From contig NC_053390.1 of assembly GCF_905171765.1 (NCBI RefSeq), positions 587,848,471 through 587,912,470 of the forward strand: a stretch of 64,000 bases of DNA, in the 5' to 3' direction. Below the pieces are notes generated by a model that was not told where the DNA came from, did not search any database, and saw nothing but the letters and a program-made list of their open reading frames with translations. Each line of letters opens with the position of its first letter. The stretch's first letter is position 1. This document shows positions 33,298 through 44,894 of the stretch, piece after piece. Origin of the DNA: Bufo bufo (taxonomy: Eukaryota; Chordata; Amphibia; Anura; Bufonidae). Made by a program: the position numbers and the translations under genes.

Positions 33298-36089
33298 CTT
33301 ACTATCCAAATTGAAAGTATTCTATGGAGATGTTTTGTCACAATAATTTTTAAAGTAAAGGGCATATATAAATAAGAAGTGACTTTTAAAATTACCTTTA
33401 TTAAATCTTTAAGTGGGTATAGGTATGTATATACCGACAGTATACGATTAAAAGCAATTAATTGATAATTCCTTGTGTTATCCCCTTATAAATAGATACC
33501 AAAACAAAGGGAAGGAGATTACACAAAGCTTAGTGAAGATAAGGTGATCAGATGCTGAAATCACCTATATAATAAGATGCTTTACGCATCGATTTGGCCA
33601 GTTAGAAGGGCTACATACCAACAGGATAATTACAAATACCTAGCGACGGAAGAAAAATACATACTAGCGACAGGAAAATTCTTAGATGAAGCATGTAAAA
33701 TTTAGTCTTTCGTTCAGACCCAATGGAGATTGGGACCGAAATCGATAAAACCTGTCGGTATATACATACAGTAGGTGAACCCGATTTTGTGTCAATCTCG
33801 CTCTCTTTCTCGGCGAGATTGAGCACCTACGAGCCCCATCGCGGGAGCCAGCGCCGAGCTGGCTTGCCGCGATGGAGACAGAGCCGTCATAGAAGCGACG
33901 GGAGATCCGACTTGGATTCCCGCCAATTCTACACGTGTGCGGCGCTTGTTATGAATCCTGAGGGGGAAGTCCCCGCCGGATTTTAAATAAAAATCCGGCA
34001 TGGGTCCCCCCCTCAGGAGCATACCGGGCCCTTAGGTCTGTTATGGGTTGTAAGGAGAGCCCCCCCTACGCCGAAAAAAACGGCGTAGGGGTCCCCCTAC
34101 AATCCATACCAGACCCGTATCCAAAGCACGCTACCCGGCCAGCCAGGAAGGGAGTGGGGACGAGCGAGCGCCCCCCCCCCTCCTGAGCCGTACCAGGCTG
34201 CATGCCCTCAACATGGGGGGGTTGGGTGCTCTGGGGCAGGGGGCACACTGTGGCCCCCCCACCTCAGAGCACCCTGTCCCCATGTTGATGAGGACAGGGC
34301 CCCTTCCCGACAACCCTGGCCGTTGGTTGTCGGGGTATGCGGGCGGGAGGCTTATCGGAATCTGGGAGCCCCCTTTAATAAGGGGGCCCCCAGATACCGG
34401 CCCCCCACCCTAAGTGAATGAGTATGGGGTACATCGTACCCCTACCCATTCACCTGCAAGAAAAGTGGTAAAAACACAAATAAACCACACAGTGTATTAA
34501 AATATTTTATTTTTCTGCTCCGGAGGCCGCCCCCTGTCTTCTTTATTAGCTCTTTTACCAGGGGGGGCTCTTCTTCTTCCGCTATCCCGACGGGTCTTCT
34601 CCGCTATCCGGGGGGTCTTCTCAACTCTCCGGGGTTCTCCTTCTGTCTTCGCCGCTCTCCGTTGTTGACTCGGCGCACCCCGGTTCTTCGTCTCGCGAGA
34701 TCTCGGATTTTAAATAAAAATTTAGCGAGACGAAGAACCGGGGTGCGCCGAGTCAACAACGGAGAGCGGCGAAGACAGAAGGAGAACCCCGGAGAGTTGA
34801 GAAGACCCCCCGGATAGCGGAGAAGACCCGTCGGGATAGCGGAAGAAGAAGAGCCCCCCCCTGGTAAAAGAGCTAATAAAGAAGACAGGGGGGTCTTCTC
34901 AACTCTCCGGGGTTCTCCTTCTGTCTTCGCCGCTCTCCGTTGTTGACTCGGCGCACCCCGGTTCTTCGTCTCGCTAAATTTTTATTTAAAATCCGAGATC
35001 TCGCGAGACGAAGAACCGGGGTGCGCCGAGTCAACAACGGAGAGCGGCGAAGACAGAAGGAGAACCCCGGAGAGTTGAGAAGACCCCCCGGATAGCGGAG
35101 AAGACCCGTCGGGATAGCGGAAGAAGACAGAAGGAGAACCCCGGAGAGTTGAGAAGACCCCCCGGATAGTGGAGAAGACCCGTCGGGATAGCGGAAGAAG
35201 AAGAGCCCCCCCTGGTAAAAGAGCTAATAAAGAAGACAGGGGGCGGCCTCCGGAGCAGAAAAATAAAATATTTTAATACACTGTGTGGTTTATTTGTGTT
35301 TTTACCACTTTTCTTGCAGGTGAATGGGTAGGGGTACGATGTACCCCATACTCATTCACTTAGGGTGGGGGGCCGGTATCTGGGAGCCCCCTTATTAAAG
35401 GGGGCTCCCAGATTCCGATAAGCCTCCCGCCCGCATACCCCGACAACCAACGGCCAGGGTTGTCGGGAAGGGGCCCTGTCCTCATCAACATGGGGACAGG
35501 GTGCTCTGAGGTGGGGGGGCCGCAGTGCGCCCCCTGCCCCAGAGCACCCAACCCCCCCATGTTGAGGGCATGCAGCCTGGTACGGCTCAGGAGGGGGGGG
35601 GGGGGCGCTCGCTCGTCCCCACTCCCTTCCTGGCTGGCCAGGTAGCGTGCTTTGGATACGGGTCTGGTATGGATTGTAGGGGGACCCCTACGCCGTTTTT
35701 TTCGGCGTAGGGGGGGCTCTCCTTACAACCCATAACAGACCTAAGGGCCCGGTATGCTCCTGAGGGGGGGACCCATGCCGGATTTTTATTTAAAATCCGG
35801 CGGGGACTTCCCCCTCAGGATTCATAACAAACGCCGCACACGTGTAGAATTGGTGGGAATCCAAGTCGGATCTCCCGTCGCTTCTATGACGCGCTTGCTG
35901 GGATGTGCTGTCACTATTCCAGTGAGTGCGAGATCTCGGCACCATGTCGCCGAGTATCAGCGCGACGCTGTCGTGCTAAAAGCACAATATCACAAACACC
36001 TACTGTATATACATACCTATACCCACTTAAAGATTTAAAATCGGTAATTTTAAAAGTCACTTCTTATTTATATATGCCCTTTTCTTTCA
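33298..36089. mobile_element. Giant palindromic (foldback) DNA element
   Basis: The outer inverted ends AAAGGGCATATATAAATAAG (33356) and its inverse CTTATTTATATATGCCCTTT (to about 36083) enclose a GC-rich palindrome. Arms 33887-34568 pair with 35209-35890 almost perfectly; even incidental frames at 34213-34413 and 35560-35360 encode peptides differing by one residue. The 640-base core (34569-35208) holds rearranged inverted copies with hairpin centres near 34711 and 34989. The direct repeat AGTGATG (33291-33297 and 36090-36096) may be the target duplication. No transposase is visible. The superfamily is unknown. Confidence 0.8.
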
Positions 36090-36617
36090 AGTGATGGGTT
36101 CAAGTCAGGGCTCTGGCTGGGCCACTCAAAAGTTGTCCCTAAGCCACTCCTGTGTTGTCTTGGCTGTATGTTTAGGGTCATTGTCTTGTTGGGAGATACA
36201 TCTTCTGCCCTGTCTTAAGTCCAGAGTATTCTGGATCAGTTTTTCATTAATAATATCTCAGTACTTTGTTCCATTCTCTTTCCCTCAATCCTGACCAATC
36301 TCCCCATACCAGCCACTGAAAAACACCCCCACAGCATGATGCTGCCACCACCATGCTTCACTATAGGGATGGTACTGGGCAGGTAATGAGCAGTGTCTGG
36401 TTTACTCCAGATATGACGCTTAGAATTTAGGCCAAAAAGTTCAAACTCGGCTTCATGAGACCAATGAATCTTGTTACTTACAGTCTGAGAGACCTTTAGG
36501 TGCTTTTCTGAAAACTACAGTTGGGCATTCATATGTCTTTTTACTAAGGATAGGCTTCTTTCTGGCCACTCTGCCATAAAGCACAGATTAGTGGAGTGTT
36601 TCCTTTTCTGAAGTTCA
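36090..36617 (-). pseudogene. Tc1 transposase fragment, middle part
   Basis: The plus-strand text GGGTTCAAGTCAGGGCTCTG, CACAGCATGATGCTGCCACC and ATTTAGGCCAAAAAGTTCAA is the reverse complement of the Tc1 catalytic domain (the GGGSIMLW and ETKIELFG regions). It contains indels and stops. It is the right-hand remnant of the split element starting at 31276. Confidence 0.8.
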
Positions 36618-36800
36618 CACTTCAGTTATTTGGTCAGTTATTTCCATCATTATTGTGAGCCAAAACAGTAATGAAGCCTACTCAGAGATAAGGTATATTG
36701 GAAATATATGCACCTGTTCTGTGTTTTTACCCAAACCTGGTTTTGGCTCACAGTAACTGATGGAAATTACTGACCAAATAACTGAAATCTAAACTTAGGC
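36618..36800. mobile_element. Palindromic MITE (CAGTTATTTGGTCAG arms)
   Basis: TTCAGTTATTTGGTCAGTTA at the left is mirrored by TACTGACCAAATAACTGAAA at the right. Inner arms TTCCATCATTATTGTGAGCC and GGCTCACAGTAACTGATGGA also pair. It abuts the right end of the split Tc1 element. Confidence 0.6.
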
Positions 36801-36877
36801 TAACAGTAGACACAATTCCATAACTTTCCATTATATAATTTTAATGCTTTATTTACATAAGACTGGACATCATCACT

Positions 36878-37299
36878 TTAAAGGGGTAATGTCACAAAAT
36901 ATATTTTACATTTTTTAAACCAGCACCTGAATATGAATACTTTTGTAATTGCATATATTTGAAACTTTTGTATAGCCAGTTGTTTAATAAAATGTATCTG
37001 TATAGCACCACCTGCTGTTTGTTCTTTTCCTTATTTTTTGCCACCTCACTGAGCCGGTCGAATGTGCTCAGTTTACATCTTCAACTGTCACCAGCCATAT
37101 GTTCTGTTAGAAGCTGTGGCAGTTACAGGGAGAGAGCTGCAGCAGAAAGAACACGTCCACCCCTGAGCTGCTAGGCTGAAGATAGTGAGCAGTGAATGTG
37201 GAGACCTCTGGATCCATTTGAGGTACAGGGCTGGTTCTAACTTTGTTAGAATTGTATTGTCATGTACTATATGATGTCATGTACTATTTTCATGAATAC
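36878..37299. mobile_element. Truncated T2-type MITE, same family as 3380
   Basis: It begins TTAAAGGGGTAATGTCAC and follows the 3380-3837 element through TATAGCACCACCTGCTGTTT and CTCTGGATCCATTTGAGGTA. It breaks off before the inverse terminus. Confidence 0.75.
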
Positions 37300-38640
37300 A
37301 TCGCTTGTATTCGCCGAATGGCACAACATTTTTTATTTCCTCGCTTTCCCCAGTTGAATAAATATGCGTCAACCACGCTTATCATGTAGTTGCCACTCCT
37401 CGGTCATTCACGGGCTTCTGCTTTCTTGTCCCTCTTGAAAATGCTATATGTTGCTGCAGCTTATCACTGTCCATAGCTGTGGCAAATTATTGCCTGAGGA
37501 GAAACTTTTCCATGTCAAGAAGAACTGGAAAGTAGAGACTGGTGGCGGACCTGGGAAGTGTTAGAACAGGAGCAACGAGCGATAATGGAGGCATTGCTTT
37601 CTTTTATATTTTAAAGCATTCTGAGACTTTTCCTTTTTTTCTTTTTAAGAAAAGAGTTACTAGATGTACAACTCCATTAAAAGCACACTGCTTACCCTAT
37701 TGGAATATAATGAATTATTAGCATAACCTAATAAACCAAATGTAGACATATGACTACAATCAAGGCATGTTACTATAATTTTTGCTATTTCCACTGAGTA
37801 AGATTGAATCAAATTTTATATATGATGAATAATGGTAAAGGCTTGTGCTGCTACTTAAGATTATATACTGTAGTATAAAATGTTTGTTTTCTAGCAATAG
37901 CTCTCTATTATATATCCTGGCATCACCGTAACTTAAAATATTACATATTTCTAATCATATGTGGGAAGTAGTTTGTGATAACTGTTTAGAGTTACTCTTC
38001 TTTACGCATGGGAACAAGAAGCACATGTTCTCTAACTTCACATCTGATCGTCTACAGCATACTTTTTTCCAGTGTTCCAGCACAATAAAAGTTGGCTTTT
38101 GAAATACAGTAACTTAAATCTTGTTAAAATAAACTGCAAAATTCTCCACTTTTTTCTATTTATAGACTGTTGGGCAGATATACGAAAACTCGCATTACTA
38201 ATGCAAGTCTTAGTATAAAGTCAATCAGTGCAGGCCTTGTAATAGATTTGGTGCATATCCAGGCAGTCATGCACCAGAAATTAAAGTTAAACCACTTTTG
38301 TTATGAGCTGGCGTACAGTTGAACTTTGATTTACACCATAAATGATAGTAAATCTCTCAAGCAGTGGGAGTCAAGGTCCCCTATCATTAAGCCCTGCTCA
38401 CTTTTGAAAAGTGCTGACAGAAGTTAAAAGTCCCGAATTATAGCATAAAGGTGGAGTGCATTATAATTTGCAAGTTTTTTTTACGCCACAATAGTGCCGT
38501 AAAACAATTTATAAATGCTCCAGATGGCATTTCATTGGACCTAAGTTACCCCAGCTATACTCTTTCCAAAAAAAAGACATTTATTATATGTACATAAGAG
38601 TGTAATATGTAACTTTTTGTAGGTGGGAGGTATATAAAGG
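37300..38640. other. Unassigned upstream DNA
   Basis: The stretch 38165-38525 has weak inverted-repeat character and may be a decayed MITE. Otherwise nothing was recognised. Confidence 0.35.
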
Positions 38641-39110
38641 AAAAGAAAAACGTAACAACCGGGTCTGTTTGGGTCTTAAGACCAAGCTTTTTTTTTTCAA
38701 GTTTTTTCAGTGTCTCAGCCATAACTTTTTTATTTTGCCCTTCACACAACTGTATAAGGGCTTGCTTTCTGCGAGATGAGTTGTATTTTTCAATAGGTGC
38801 CTTCTTGGGGATTGTGTTAAGTTTTATTAACTCTTTCTGGGGAAAAAAACTGAGATTCCACCGTTGTTTTTATACATTATAAATTTTGCTCCATGCACTG
38901 TGTTGCAAAAATAAAATTTTCATAGGTCAGTACGATTATGGTGACATCAAATATGTAGTGGTTATGAAAAAAAAATAAAAATTGTTAAGTCGACAGATTC
39001 TAAAAATCATAACAATTTTTTTTCCCCATTGACAGAGCTGTGTAAGGGCTTAGTTTATGTGGGATGTTGACATTTTCATTGGTACGATTTGGTTTATACA
39101 CACTGACACT
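38640..39110. repeat. Anuran interspersed repeat, second copy
   Basis: AGCCATAACTTTTTTATTTT, GGGCTTGCTTTCTGCGAGAT and CATAGGTCAGTACGATTATG match the order of the repeat at 29560-30065. The unit appears partly repeated (39000-39080 restates 38710-38790). Confidence 0.55.
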
Positions 39111-39510
39111 AAGTTTTAAGGAACTTTGTATACCGAACACTGCAGCCCCATTCCTCTCTATCTTACCAGCACTAACCACACACACTGCTAAGATAGAAAG
39201 GAGGCAGGTTTGCAGCGATTTGCACTGAACATAAGTGTACTATGTTTCTTATATACTTACAGGTCCAGTTTCAGATTTCTCTCCCTTTCTTCCCAGTACT
39301 AACCAGAAAAGCGCTGGGAAGATAGAGGGGAGTGCTGCTGCCAGCAGATGGACTGTCTGCAAGGAAGCATTGCACATCATTTCTCAGTAATATCTATTAT
39401 GCATTTTGGGAGGCAGGACTGGGGTAAACAGGCAGAAGCTGTGGTAGGCTGAGACACCTCTTTCAGAATTTAGTAGAATGAAGCAGATGGCTTCTCCTTT
39501 GCAACCCTAA

Positions 39511-39793
39511 GGGTCCATTCACACGTCCGTGTGTGTTTTGCGGATCCACGGATCCGCGGATCCCCAAAACACGGACATCGCTGGCACTTAATAGAAAATG
39601 CCTAATGTTGTCCGCAATTGCGGACAAGAATAGGACATGTTCTATATTTTTCGGGATCGGAATTGCGGACCCGGAAGTGCGGATCCGCAATTCCAAATCC
39701 GGGCAGCACATCATGCTGCCCCATAGAAATGAATGGGTCCGCAATTCCGTTCCGCAAAATGCGGAACGAAATTGCGGACGTGTGAATGGACCC
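39511..39793. mobile_element. PIF/Harbinger-like MITE
   Basis: The ends GGGTCCATTCACACGTCCG and CGGACGTGTGAATGGACCC are perfect inverses, with hairpins of GTCCGCAATTGCGGAC words inside. The flanks are TAA on the left and TTA on the right, so the duplication is imperfect or decayed. Confidence 0.75.
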
Positions 39794-39849
39794 TTAGAAG
39801 GGTTCTGAGCAGAGGCTTGTCATATAGTTTTTAATAAAAATGAACACAT

Positions 39850-40291
39850 TTAAAGGGAGTCTGTCATCAGCATTTCACTTTTTTAACCCTTCCCATAGCT
39901 TCCTAGCATGCTTACATTTAATAAAAACGTTACCTCTGGCATCAATCCTGGACATATAGAACCATCAAAAACGTTCTTTATAACTTATGCAAATGATGGC
40001 AGCGGAATAACAAGTTAGTAGTAAGGCGGTCAGAGGGAAAGGATGGGCGGGCGGAGGGTAGGAAGGGGCGGTGGGACGCAATGAAAAGGCTGAGCAACCA
40101 GGGCACCTACGAGTGTAACGCCGCCCCATGGCACTTGCGAGCCCTCATTTGCATAAGTTATAAAGATCGTTTTTGATGGTTCTATAAGTCCAGGATTGAT
40201 GCCAGAGGTAACGTTTTTATTAAATGTAAGCATGCTAGGGAGCTATGGGAAGGGTTAAAAAAGTGAAATGCTGATGACAGACTCCCTTTAA
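39850..40291. mobile_element. Foldback T2-type MITE with ~150-bp arms
   Basis: TTAAAGGGAGTCTGTCATCA at the left is the inverse of TGATGACAGACTCCCTTTAA at the right. The arms stay paired for about 150 bases (AACGTTACCTCTGGCATCAA mirrors TTGATGCCAGAGGTAACGTT). TTAA lies at both ends. Confidence 0.85.
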
Positions 40292-40426
40292 CTAATAAAG
40301 TGTATTACAAAAACACACTCACTATCCCGTGCAAAAAGAAAAAAAGGAAATTGACATACACTTTAAAGAGACATAGCACCTTGTCAAAATGTTCACAAAG
40401 TACAACAGGGAGAGATGGAAGATCAG

Positions 40427-41030
40427 TGTCACGTTGCGGTTCACCGTGACGTGTATTGCCGTGCAGGCTGGCTACACGCCTTTTGCGTACTGGCTGCGTG
40501 TGATTCTGTGCAGGCTGGTTGCTTTTGGCTGTGTGCTGGCTGCTGTACTAGTGTGAACCTGCCCGTGTACGTGTTTACCCTTTTGCCTGTATCTGTAGTT
40601 CTGTTTCCGTGTATGCTGGTTGCCAGGGGCAACGTCCGGTTCTGTTCCTATGTGTCTGTCTGAGCTCCGGTTCTGTTGGGGTTAACTTCCCCTGTCTGCT
40701 GTGCCTGGGTGTGTCTTCCCAGGTTCCTCGTTACCCAGCTATATAGTCCTGTGAGCTGTGGTTCTGTTTTTTTTTGTCTAGTTCAGTTTTCTGTTCAGTC
40801 TGTGAGTTTGTCTGTAGGTCAGTTCTGGTTTAGTTGTTCTGTCTGTCAGTTTGTCATGTTCCGTTCTAGGTGTAGGGCCCAAGGGGTCTTACCATCTTCC
40901 TGTTTGTATGGTTCCACCTAGGTTTACATTGTTGTATTCTGTATCTTGTTTTTGTCATGTCTGTTCTGTTTGCCTATGTCCTGCTCGTATGACATCTCGG
41001 AGGTCTGCCTTGGACCCCCAGCACGCGACA
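40427..41030 (+). mobile_element. Solo LTR with perfect ATCAG duplication
   Basis: The element runs from TGTCACG to CGCGACA (near-inverse LTR ends) and is flanked by ATCAG on both sides (40422-40426, 41031-41035). A TATA-like CTATATAG lies at 40739. There is no internal retroviral or Gypsy sequence, so this is a recombined solo LTR. The end sequence and 5-bp duplication fit Gypsy/Metaviridae or similar. Confidence 0.85.
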
Positions 41031-41193
41031 ATCAGTATCTATATATAGACGAAGCATAGAAAATATGGAATCTTTCCGTTTCCACATTTGAATGTATGTC
41101 AGCATTTATGTAATTTTGCATTTATGACAGCATGCTACATTAGTAAAATGGCATGATAAAATCTGCAATATCTATTAGTTATAGCATATCATC

Positions 41194-41649
41194 TGTGGGG
41201 TTTCGCTCTAGTAGACAGGATTAGCGGATGCAGTATAGAGGCAACAACAAGTTCTTTGGATCAAACAGTTCAGTGTTTTATTCACACTTTAGGCAAGTGA
41301 CAAAACAAGCAGTCATAATCAAACAAAAAGTTACCTTGCGGTGTTGGTGGTAATTCACACCATGCGGCAATTCTCCCTCAAAGAGTCCTTGACCATAGCA
41401 GCACCAACCTGTTTTCATGCCAAACAGGTAGCAATCCTTTATCCAGACACAAGGCTTCCAGATCCCTACACAGAGACCTGGCTTCTGAGCCCAGCTGCCT
41501 ATTTTAGGACAGCCAGGTGCTGCCAAAACCCGGACCGGCATTTAAAATCTGGTCCGGTATTTGACCTCACCTAGCCGTTAATCAGCCCAGCAGCACATGC
41601 TGGGAGGAAAATACCTGTTTTCCCAGACAAAACCTCTCACTGTGTCACA
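41194..41649 (-). mobile_element. Solo LTR with CATC duplication
   Basis: On the minus strand it runs TGTGACACAG to ..AAACCCCACA and is flanked by CATC (41190-41193, 41650-41653). A polyadenylation signal AATAAA lies at the expected place late in the LTR (plus-strand TTTATT near 41277). There is no internal region. It is a different family from 40427-41030. Confidence 0.8.
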
Positions 41650-41695
41650 CATCTTAAACTACCAAGAGAAAAAATGATCCAGAATATACATCTCA

Positions 41696-42168
41696 GGCTA
41701 CTTTCACACTAACGTTTTGGCTTTCCGTTTGTGAGATCGGTTCAGGGCTCTCAAAAGTAGTCCAAAACAGATCAGTTTTGCCCTAATGCATTCTGAATGG
41801 AAAAGGATCCGCTCAGAATGCATCAGTTTGCCTCCGTTGAGTCACCATTCCGCTCTGGAGGCGGACACCAAAACACTGCCTGCAGCGTTTTGCTGTCCGC
41901 CTGACGAAGCGTAGCCAAACAGATCCGTCCTGGCACACAATGTAAGTCAATAGGGATGGATTTTCTCTAAGACAATCTGGCACAACAGAAAACAGATCCG
42001 TCCCCCATTGACTTTCAATGGTGTTCAAGACTGATCCGTCTTGGCTAAAGAAGACATAATACAACTGGATCCGTTCATGATGGATGCATGTGGTTGTATT
42101 ATTATTATATTATTATGTTTTTGAAGATCCATGACGGATCCACAAGAAACGCTAGTGTGAAAGTAGCC
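41696..42168. mobile_element. PIF/Harbinger-type MITE, TCA target
   Basis: The ends GGCTACTTTCACACTAACG and CGCTAGTGTGAAAGTAGCC are inverse, flanked by TCA on both sides (41693-41695, 42169-42171). Interior words GATCCGTT and CATTGACTTTCAATGG are shared with 21366 and 53184. Confidence 0.8.
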
Positions 42169-42171
42169 TCA

Positions 42172-43289
42172 CATGACCATCACAGAAGGTATTGCAAAAT
42201 AGAAAATGTATTCTTACACAATGTCAAAGCAAAAAAGAAACTATTGCAAAATAGCAATAGGATTCTGCAAGAATTGTAAAGTTTGATATAGGATTCATGA
42301 GTTTCACAGAATATATGTACATTATTTCCACATTCTAAAAACTTATAACCATAACTAATGTTATAACCAGATCTGTGGGAGAAATTCTGCAGATGTGAAG
42401 CACACACAATAGGTCTGGTTTAAGCATGCTTTCTATTAACAAAACCACAGCATTAGGGAATAAAAGTTTGTTCTATGACAACATATTGTATTTATTGTAG
42501 ACCTATGCACATTGCAATGTTTGTGTGTGATGATCCTGTATGCCTTTACATGAGTTAGTAGGCAAATGGTATGTGTTGTAGCATGAAGCATGCCACCATT
42601 ATTTTCATTGGTTCGTAGAATGGCTGTGAGAAAAACCTCCCTGTGTTTCTTATAAAAATGGAGGCATGCGTATGTCCAGTTTGAGTTTATAGTAGGCTGT
42701 GGCTGTCATTAGCCATAGACCTATTATTTCAATCAAGTTTTATGTTAAACATTTTTTTATGATTTTTTAAGATGCTATTTTTCATTTTCCTTTCTGCTGC
42801 CTGAGGCAAAAATTGAAAAAGCGCTGCACCCCCCAATCATACCAAATTCTCAACCTAACCCCTTCCCTCCTAACATTATGTATATCACTACAGAACATAC
42901 AGACTAATACAGCACCACATACCTCTTACATCCAGTGACGTCTCTTTGATGTAGGTGTTCTCTTACCTCATCTTCTCCTTTCAGACCTTCAGACCACACA
43001 ACCATTTTTCAGCCATTTCTCGTCTCTGCAGTTTGACAAAATCTTAGTTTACTACTTTTCTATCATCCTCCCATCTTTTGGACAAATCATCCTACCACCC
43101 CCAATACTGTGTCGCTGTGCTCCCCAATATTATACTGTAGAAACAGATAAACACCCTGATAATACTAGTACCAGTAGATAGTGCCCTTCAATAATTATTG
43201 GCTTGCAGTGTCCTAAAATAACTGCGCCCAGTAAATAGTGTCCCTGACACTAATAGTGTAAACATAATGCCCCCCCAAAAAAATTGTGG
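42172..43289. other. Unassigned DNA, partly C-rich repeat
   Basis: The first 600 bases are plain. From about 42800 the text becomes the CCCC-rich degenerate repeat that continues after the insertion at 43305-43920. Confidence 0.45.
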
Positions 43290-43304
43290 TAAGCTGATAC
43301 TGTG

Positions 43305-43920
43305 ATCAAAAACTGGAGTGGTATACTGGGTATACGCCTATATATACAATCAAGCAAATAATGTGGGAATAGGCACTAAAACAAAATAATAATAACTTTA
43401 TTATATGTCTGGTTAAAATAAAGGGTATCACCCGTCAGTGTAACAATAGGCACTGACTGATACTAAGTGTGTGAGAAGGAATTAATGTCTCCAAACAGCG
43501 CCACCATCTGGAGCACTAAATTAGTCTCACAGACTAACCAACACTTCCAAAGGGGCTCGATACGCCACAGGGTACAAGGTATATAACCCAGGGTGAGGAC
43601 TATGAACAAGGGGATGTCTGGTGTCCAAAATTCACCAAACAACACTTCAAACAGCGAGAGCCAGCGCGCAGACTCTCACTGCACTAAGATAGTCACAGGT
43701 GCAGGACTATGGCAGAGCACAAGCCGTCACTCCAATGTTGAATTACGGAGCAAGGATTGCCCTGACATACCCCTAAATGGTAACAGCTCTGAGCTGTTAC
43801 CATTTTGGGGTATGTCAGGGCAATCCTTGCCCTGACATCCGAGCCCCTTTGGAAGTGTTGGTTAGTCTGTGAGACTAATTAAAAAAAATATGTTTTAGCG
43901 CCTATTCCCACATTATTTGC
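43305..43920. mobile_element. Foldback retroposon with 15-bp target duplication
   Basis: TAAGCTGATACTGTG occurs exactly at 43290-43304 and 43921-43935, a length typical of target-primed retroposition. Yet the insert is a foldback: GCAAATAATGTGGGAATAGG (43353) is the inverse of the right end CCTATTCCCACATTATTTGC, TAGTCTCACAGACTAACCAA pairs with TTGGTTAGTCTGTGAGACTA, and a hairpin of ATGGTAACAGCTC/GAGCTGTTACCAT lies at 43777-43803. Non-coding. Confidence 0.75.
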
Positions 43921-43935
43921 TAAGCTGATACTGTG

Positions 43936-44690
43936 CCAAGGTGCCCTCACAGTAATAGTGCTCCTACAAGGACCCCAACATGTTCCCACTGTGCCCCAGA
44001 AGTAATAATGCTCCCATGGTGCCCATATTAGTAATCATGTTCCCCATATACCTCCAGTAGCAAGTAAGACCACCATAATGCTCCCCAGTAGTAATAATTC
44101 TCCTTATAATGTGAAAGTACAAAAAATGCCCCCTTGTAATGTGTGCCCGTGCAAAAAATACCCCCTTTTAATGCGCCCAGTTGAGCTAATGTCCCCATAG
44201 TGACCCCATAATGTGCCAGTATAAAATGGCCCTATATAGTGTCCCCAGTAAATGCCCCCATAGTGCTCCTCTCCCCACTTCCTCCTAGTGCCAGTATAAA
44301 ATGCCCCTATACAGAGCCCTCTTATAAAATACCTCTTCTTTTGTGGCCTCAGTAGATACCCCCATAGTGTTCCTCTTCCCCCTTCCCTTATAGTGCCCCC
44401 CATATAAAATACCCCATTCTTTGTGGCCCCCATAGATGCCCCATAGTGCCACCCAATAATGTGCCAGTAAAAAGTAGCCCCATAGATGTTCCACTAATTA
44501 TGTGCCAATAAGAAGTGCCCCCTCATAGATGCCCTCCAATCATGTGCCAGTAAAAAGTGCCCCCCATAGATGTCTCCCAATCATGTGCCAGTAACAAGTG
44601 CCTCCTCAATCATGTGAGAGTAACAAGTACCCCCACAGTGCCCCCATAGCGCTCCTCTCCTGTATTGTACCATATAAAAAATTTAAAAAC
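43936..44690. repeat. Degenerate C-rich repeat (GCCCCCATAGTGCTCC words)
   Basis: Irregular repetition of CCCCATAGTG, CAATAATGTGCCAGTA and TAAAATGCCCC at about 30-70-base spacing. No stop codons in some minus-strand frames is a composition effect and not a gene. Confidence 0.7.
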
Positions 44691-44894
44691 TACGTACTTA
44701 CAGGAGATGAGCGAATCAAAGTTGACATAGTGGAATTCGATCCGAATTTCAGGAAAAATTGGATTCACACCGAATCCGAATTATCTCACACTTCGTGGTA
44801 ACGAGTCGCATTTTTTCCTAAAATAGCTGCTGCACGTGTGAGGACATGGAGCAAGGAACTCTGGGAAGGCAGATCACCCATAATGCCATGCATG

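Larger units (their letters stand above)
31276..36617 (-). mobile_element. Tc1-like element split by three insertions
   Basis: Pieces of one minus-strand Tc1 element appear in order: the terminus and subterminal text at 31276-31345, the C-terminal transposase end and CTCAAGCTCTGTCAGGTTGG at 32196-32428, a short AGCCATTTTAAGGTCTTTCC piece at 33252-33297, and the long middle part at 36090-36617. Between them lie a retroelement (31350-32195), a hAT MITE (32429-33251) and the giant palindrome (33298-36089). The N-terminal half is missing at the right. Confidence 0.8.

Noticed and set aside
34213..35560. Mirror-image frames encoding nearly the same 66-residue peptide
   Set aside because: They are the two arms of the giant palindrome; Gly/Pro-rich composition reflects GC-rich sequence and no start context or domain supports coding.
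44104..44494. Minus-strand frames rich in Gly and Tyr (GHYGDI, GGIYWG words)
   Set aside because: They derive from the degenerate CCCCATAGTG repeat.
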